Position numbers and translations under genes: made by a program. The notes beneath the pieces are model-generated. The model did not search any database, had not been told where the DNA came from, and was given only the letters and a program-made list of their open reading frames with translations. A stretch of 5,693 nucleotides of DNA from the NCBI GenBank assembly GCA_949878535.1, contig CATLAS010000075.1, positions 1-5,693 of the forward strand, read 5' to 3'. Shown in pieces: positions 5,088 through 5,693 of this stretch. Positions within the stretch are counted from its first letter, which is position 1; every line of letters begins with the position of its first letter. The DNA comes from an uncultured Eubacteriales bacterium (lineage in GTDB: Bacteria > Bacillota > Clostridia > Oscillospirales > CAG-272).

Positions 5088-5693
5088 TTACACATTCATA
5101 ATCACAGGCAGGATCATGGGTTTTCTCTTAGTTTTGCTGAACAGATATTTTGTCAGGTTTTCCTTCACACTGTTTTTCATCTGCGTCCACTCTGTAACGC
5201 CGGAATCCAGTGCATCATTCAATACTTTAGACGCAATACGACGCACTTCTTCCATCAGTTCTTCCGCTTCGCGGACATACACAAATCCGCGGGAGACAAT
5301 ATCCGGACCGCTTGCAATCGTCTTTTCTTCCACATCCACAGTCGCTACTACAACAATCAAACCGTCTTGCGCCAGATGCCGCCGATCCCGGAGAACAATA
5401 TTTCCAACATCACCCACGCCGTATCCGTCAATAAGCACTCGTCCGGAAGGAACGGTACCTGCCCGTTTGCAGCTGTTTTTATCCAGCTCCAACACATCTC
5501 CGGTAGAATTGACAAAAATATTGTTGGAATCCATTCCCAAAAATTCTGCAAGCTCCTTATGCTGCATCAAATGCCGGTATTCACCGTGAATGGGCATGAA
5601 AAATTTGGGGCGGATCAGGTTGTGCATCAGCTTCAGTTCTTCTTTGCAGGCGTGACCGGATACATGCACTTCCTGATTATCATGGTATACGTT
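5088..5693 (-). CDS. rnj: Ribonuclease J, C-terminal 201 residues (partial)
   Basis: The reading frame enters from the window edge and ends with TAA at 5088-5090. RNase J is a beta-CASP metallo-beta-lactamase nuclease with 5'-to-3' exonuclease and endonuclease activity that drives mRNA decay and rRNA processing in Firmicutes. Visible family motifs, in numbering of this fragment, are HVSGH (10-14), PIHGEY (34-39), the SGRVLIDGYGVGDVG stretch (83-97), and IVSRGFVYVRE (132-142) of the C-terminal domain. The end, KPMILPVIMNV, matches the usual RNase J terminus. Family length is about 550-560 residues, so roughly 350 N-terminal residues with the main metal-binding motifs lie outside. Whether this is the J1 or J2 type cannot be decided from the fragment. 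An internal GTG at 5667-5669 is not the start, because the family sequence continues upstream of it. Confidence 0.95.
   Translation of the reverse strand, partial: NVYHDNQEVHVSGHACKEELKLMHNLIRPKFFMPIHGEYRHLMQHKELAEFLGMDSNNIFVNSTGDVLELDKNSCKRAGTVPSGRVLIDGYGVGDVGNIVLRDRRHLAQDGLIVVVATVDVEEKTIASGPDIVSRGFVYVREAEELMEEVRRIASKVLNDALDSGVTEWTQMKNSVKENLTKYLFSKTKRKPMILPVIMNV

Overview
The window looks like chromosomal DNA of a low-to-mid GC Firmicute, most likely a gut-type clostridium (Clostridia, possibly Oscillospirales). This rests on the protein families (RNase J, a clostridial-style UppP, U32, a dGTPase-like HD protein), strong AGGAG-type ribosome binding sites, a consensus sigma-A promoter, a tRNA with an encoded CCA end, and a palindromic repeat starting ACAATCCCTCA that I recall as common in such genomes. 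The lineage is an inference; no marker here fixes the genus.

Every supported gene reads on the minus strand, so the transcriptional order runs from high to low coordinates. It begins with the last 201 residues of ribonuclease J (5088-5693, cut by the window edge). Next comes a 531-base gene-free island (4557-5087) packed with inverted-repeat modules. After it lies an AT-rich HD-domain phosphohydrolase (3909-4556). Then follow four closely packed genes: a Dabb-domain protein (3547-3849), a U32-family protein of the tRNA/rRNA hydroxylation group (2324-3550), undecaprenyl-diphosphatase UppP (1450-2304) and a dGTPase-like HD hydrolase (233-1426). The end of the series is a tRNA-Thr(GGT) gene (86-161) with its own consensus promoter and a strong intrinsic terminator.

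The Dabb, U32, uppP and dgt-like genes look like one operon: the first pair overlap by 4 bases (GTGA), and the other gaps are 19 and 23 bases. The functions are mixed housekeeping (RNA modification, cell-wall lipid carrier recycling, dNTP pool control), so sharing a transcript does not imply one pathway.

The part that conventional genes do not explain is the 4685-5085 island. I read it as two adjacent MITE-like or REP-like elements, 117 and 243 bp. Each is bounded by inverted ends and built from the same module: an end sequence, then a hairpin of variable sequence, then a conserved hairpin of the GCTCCCTT...AAGGGAGC type. One hairpin is a perfect intrinsic terminator, but it points against all the genes. 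I saw no CRISPR array, no transposase gene and no convincing new multi-gene system.
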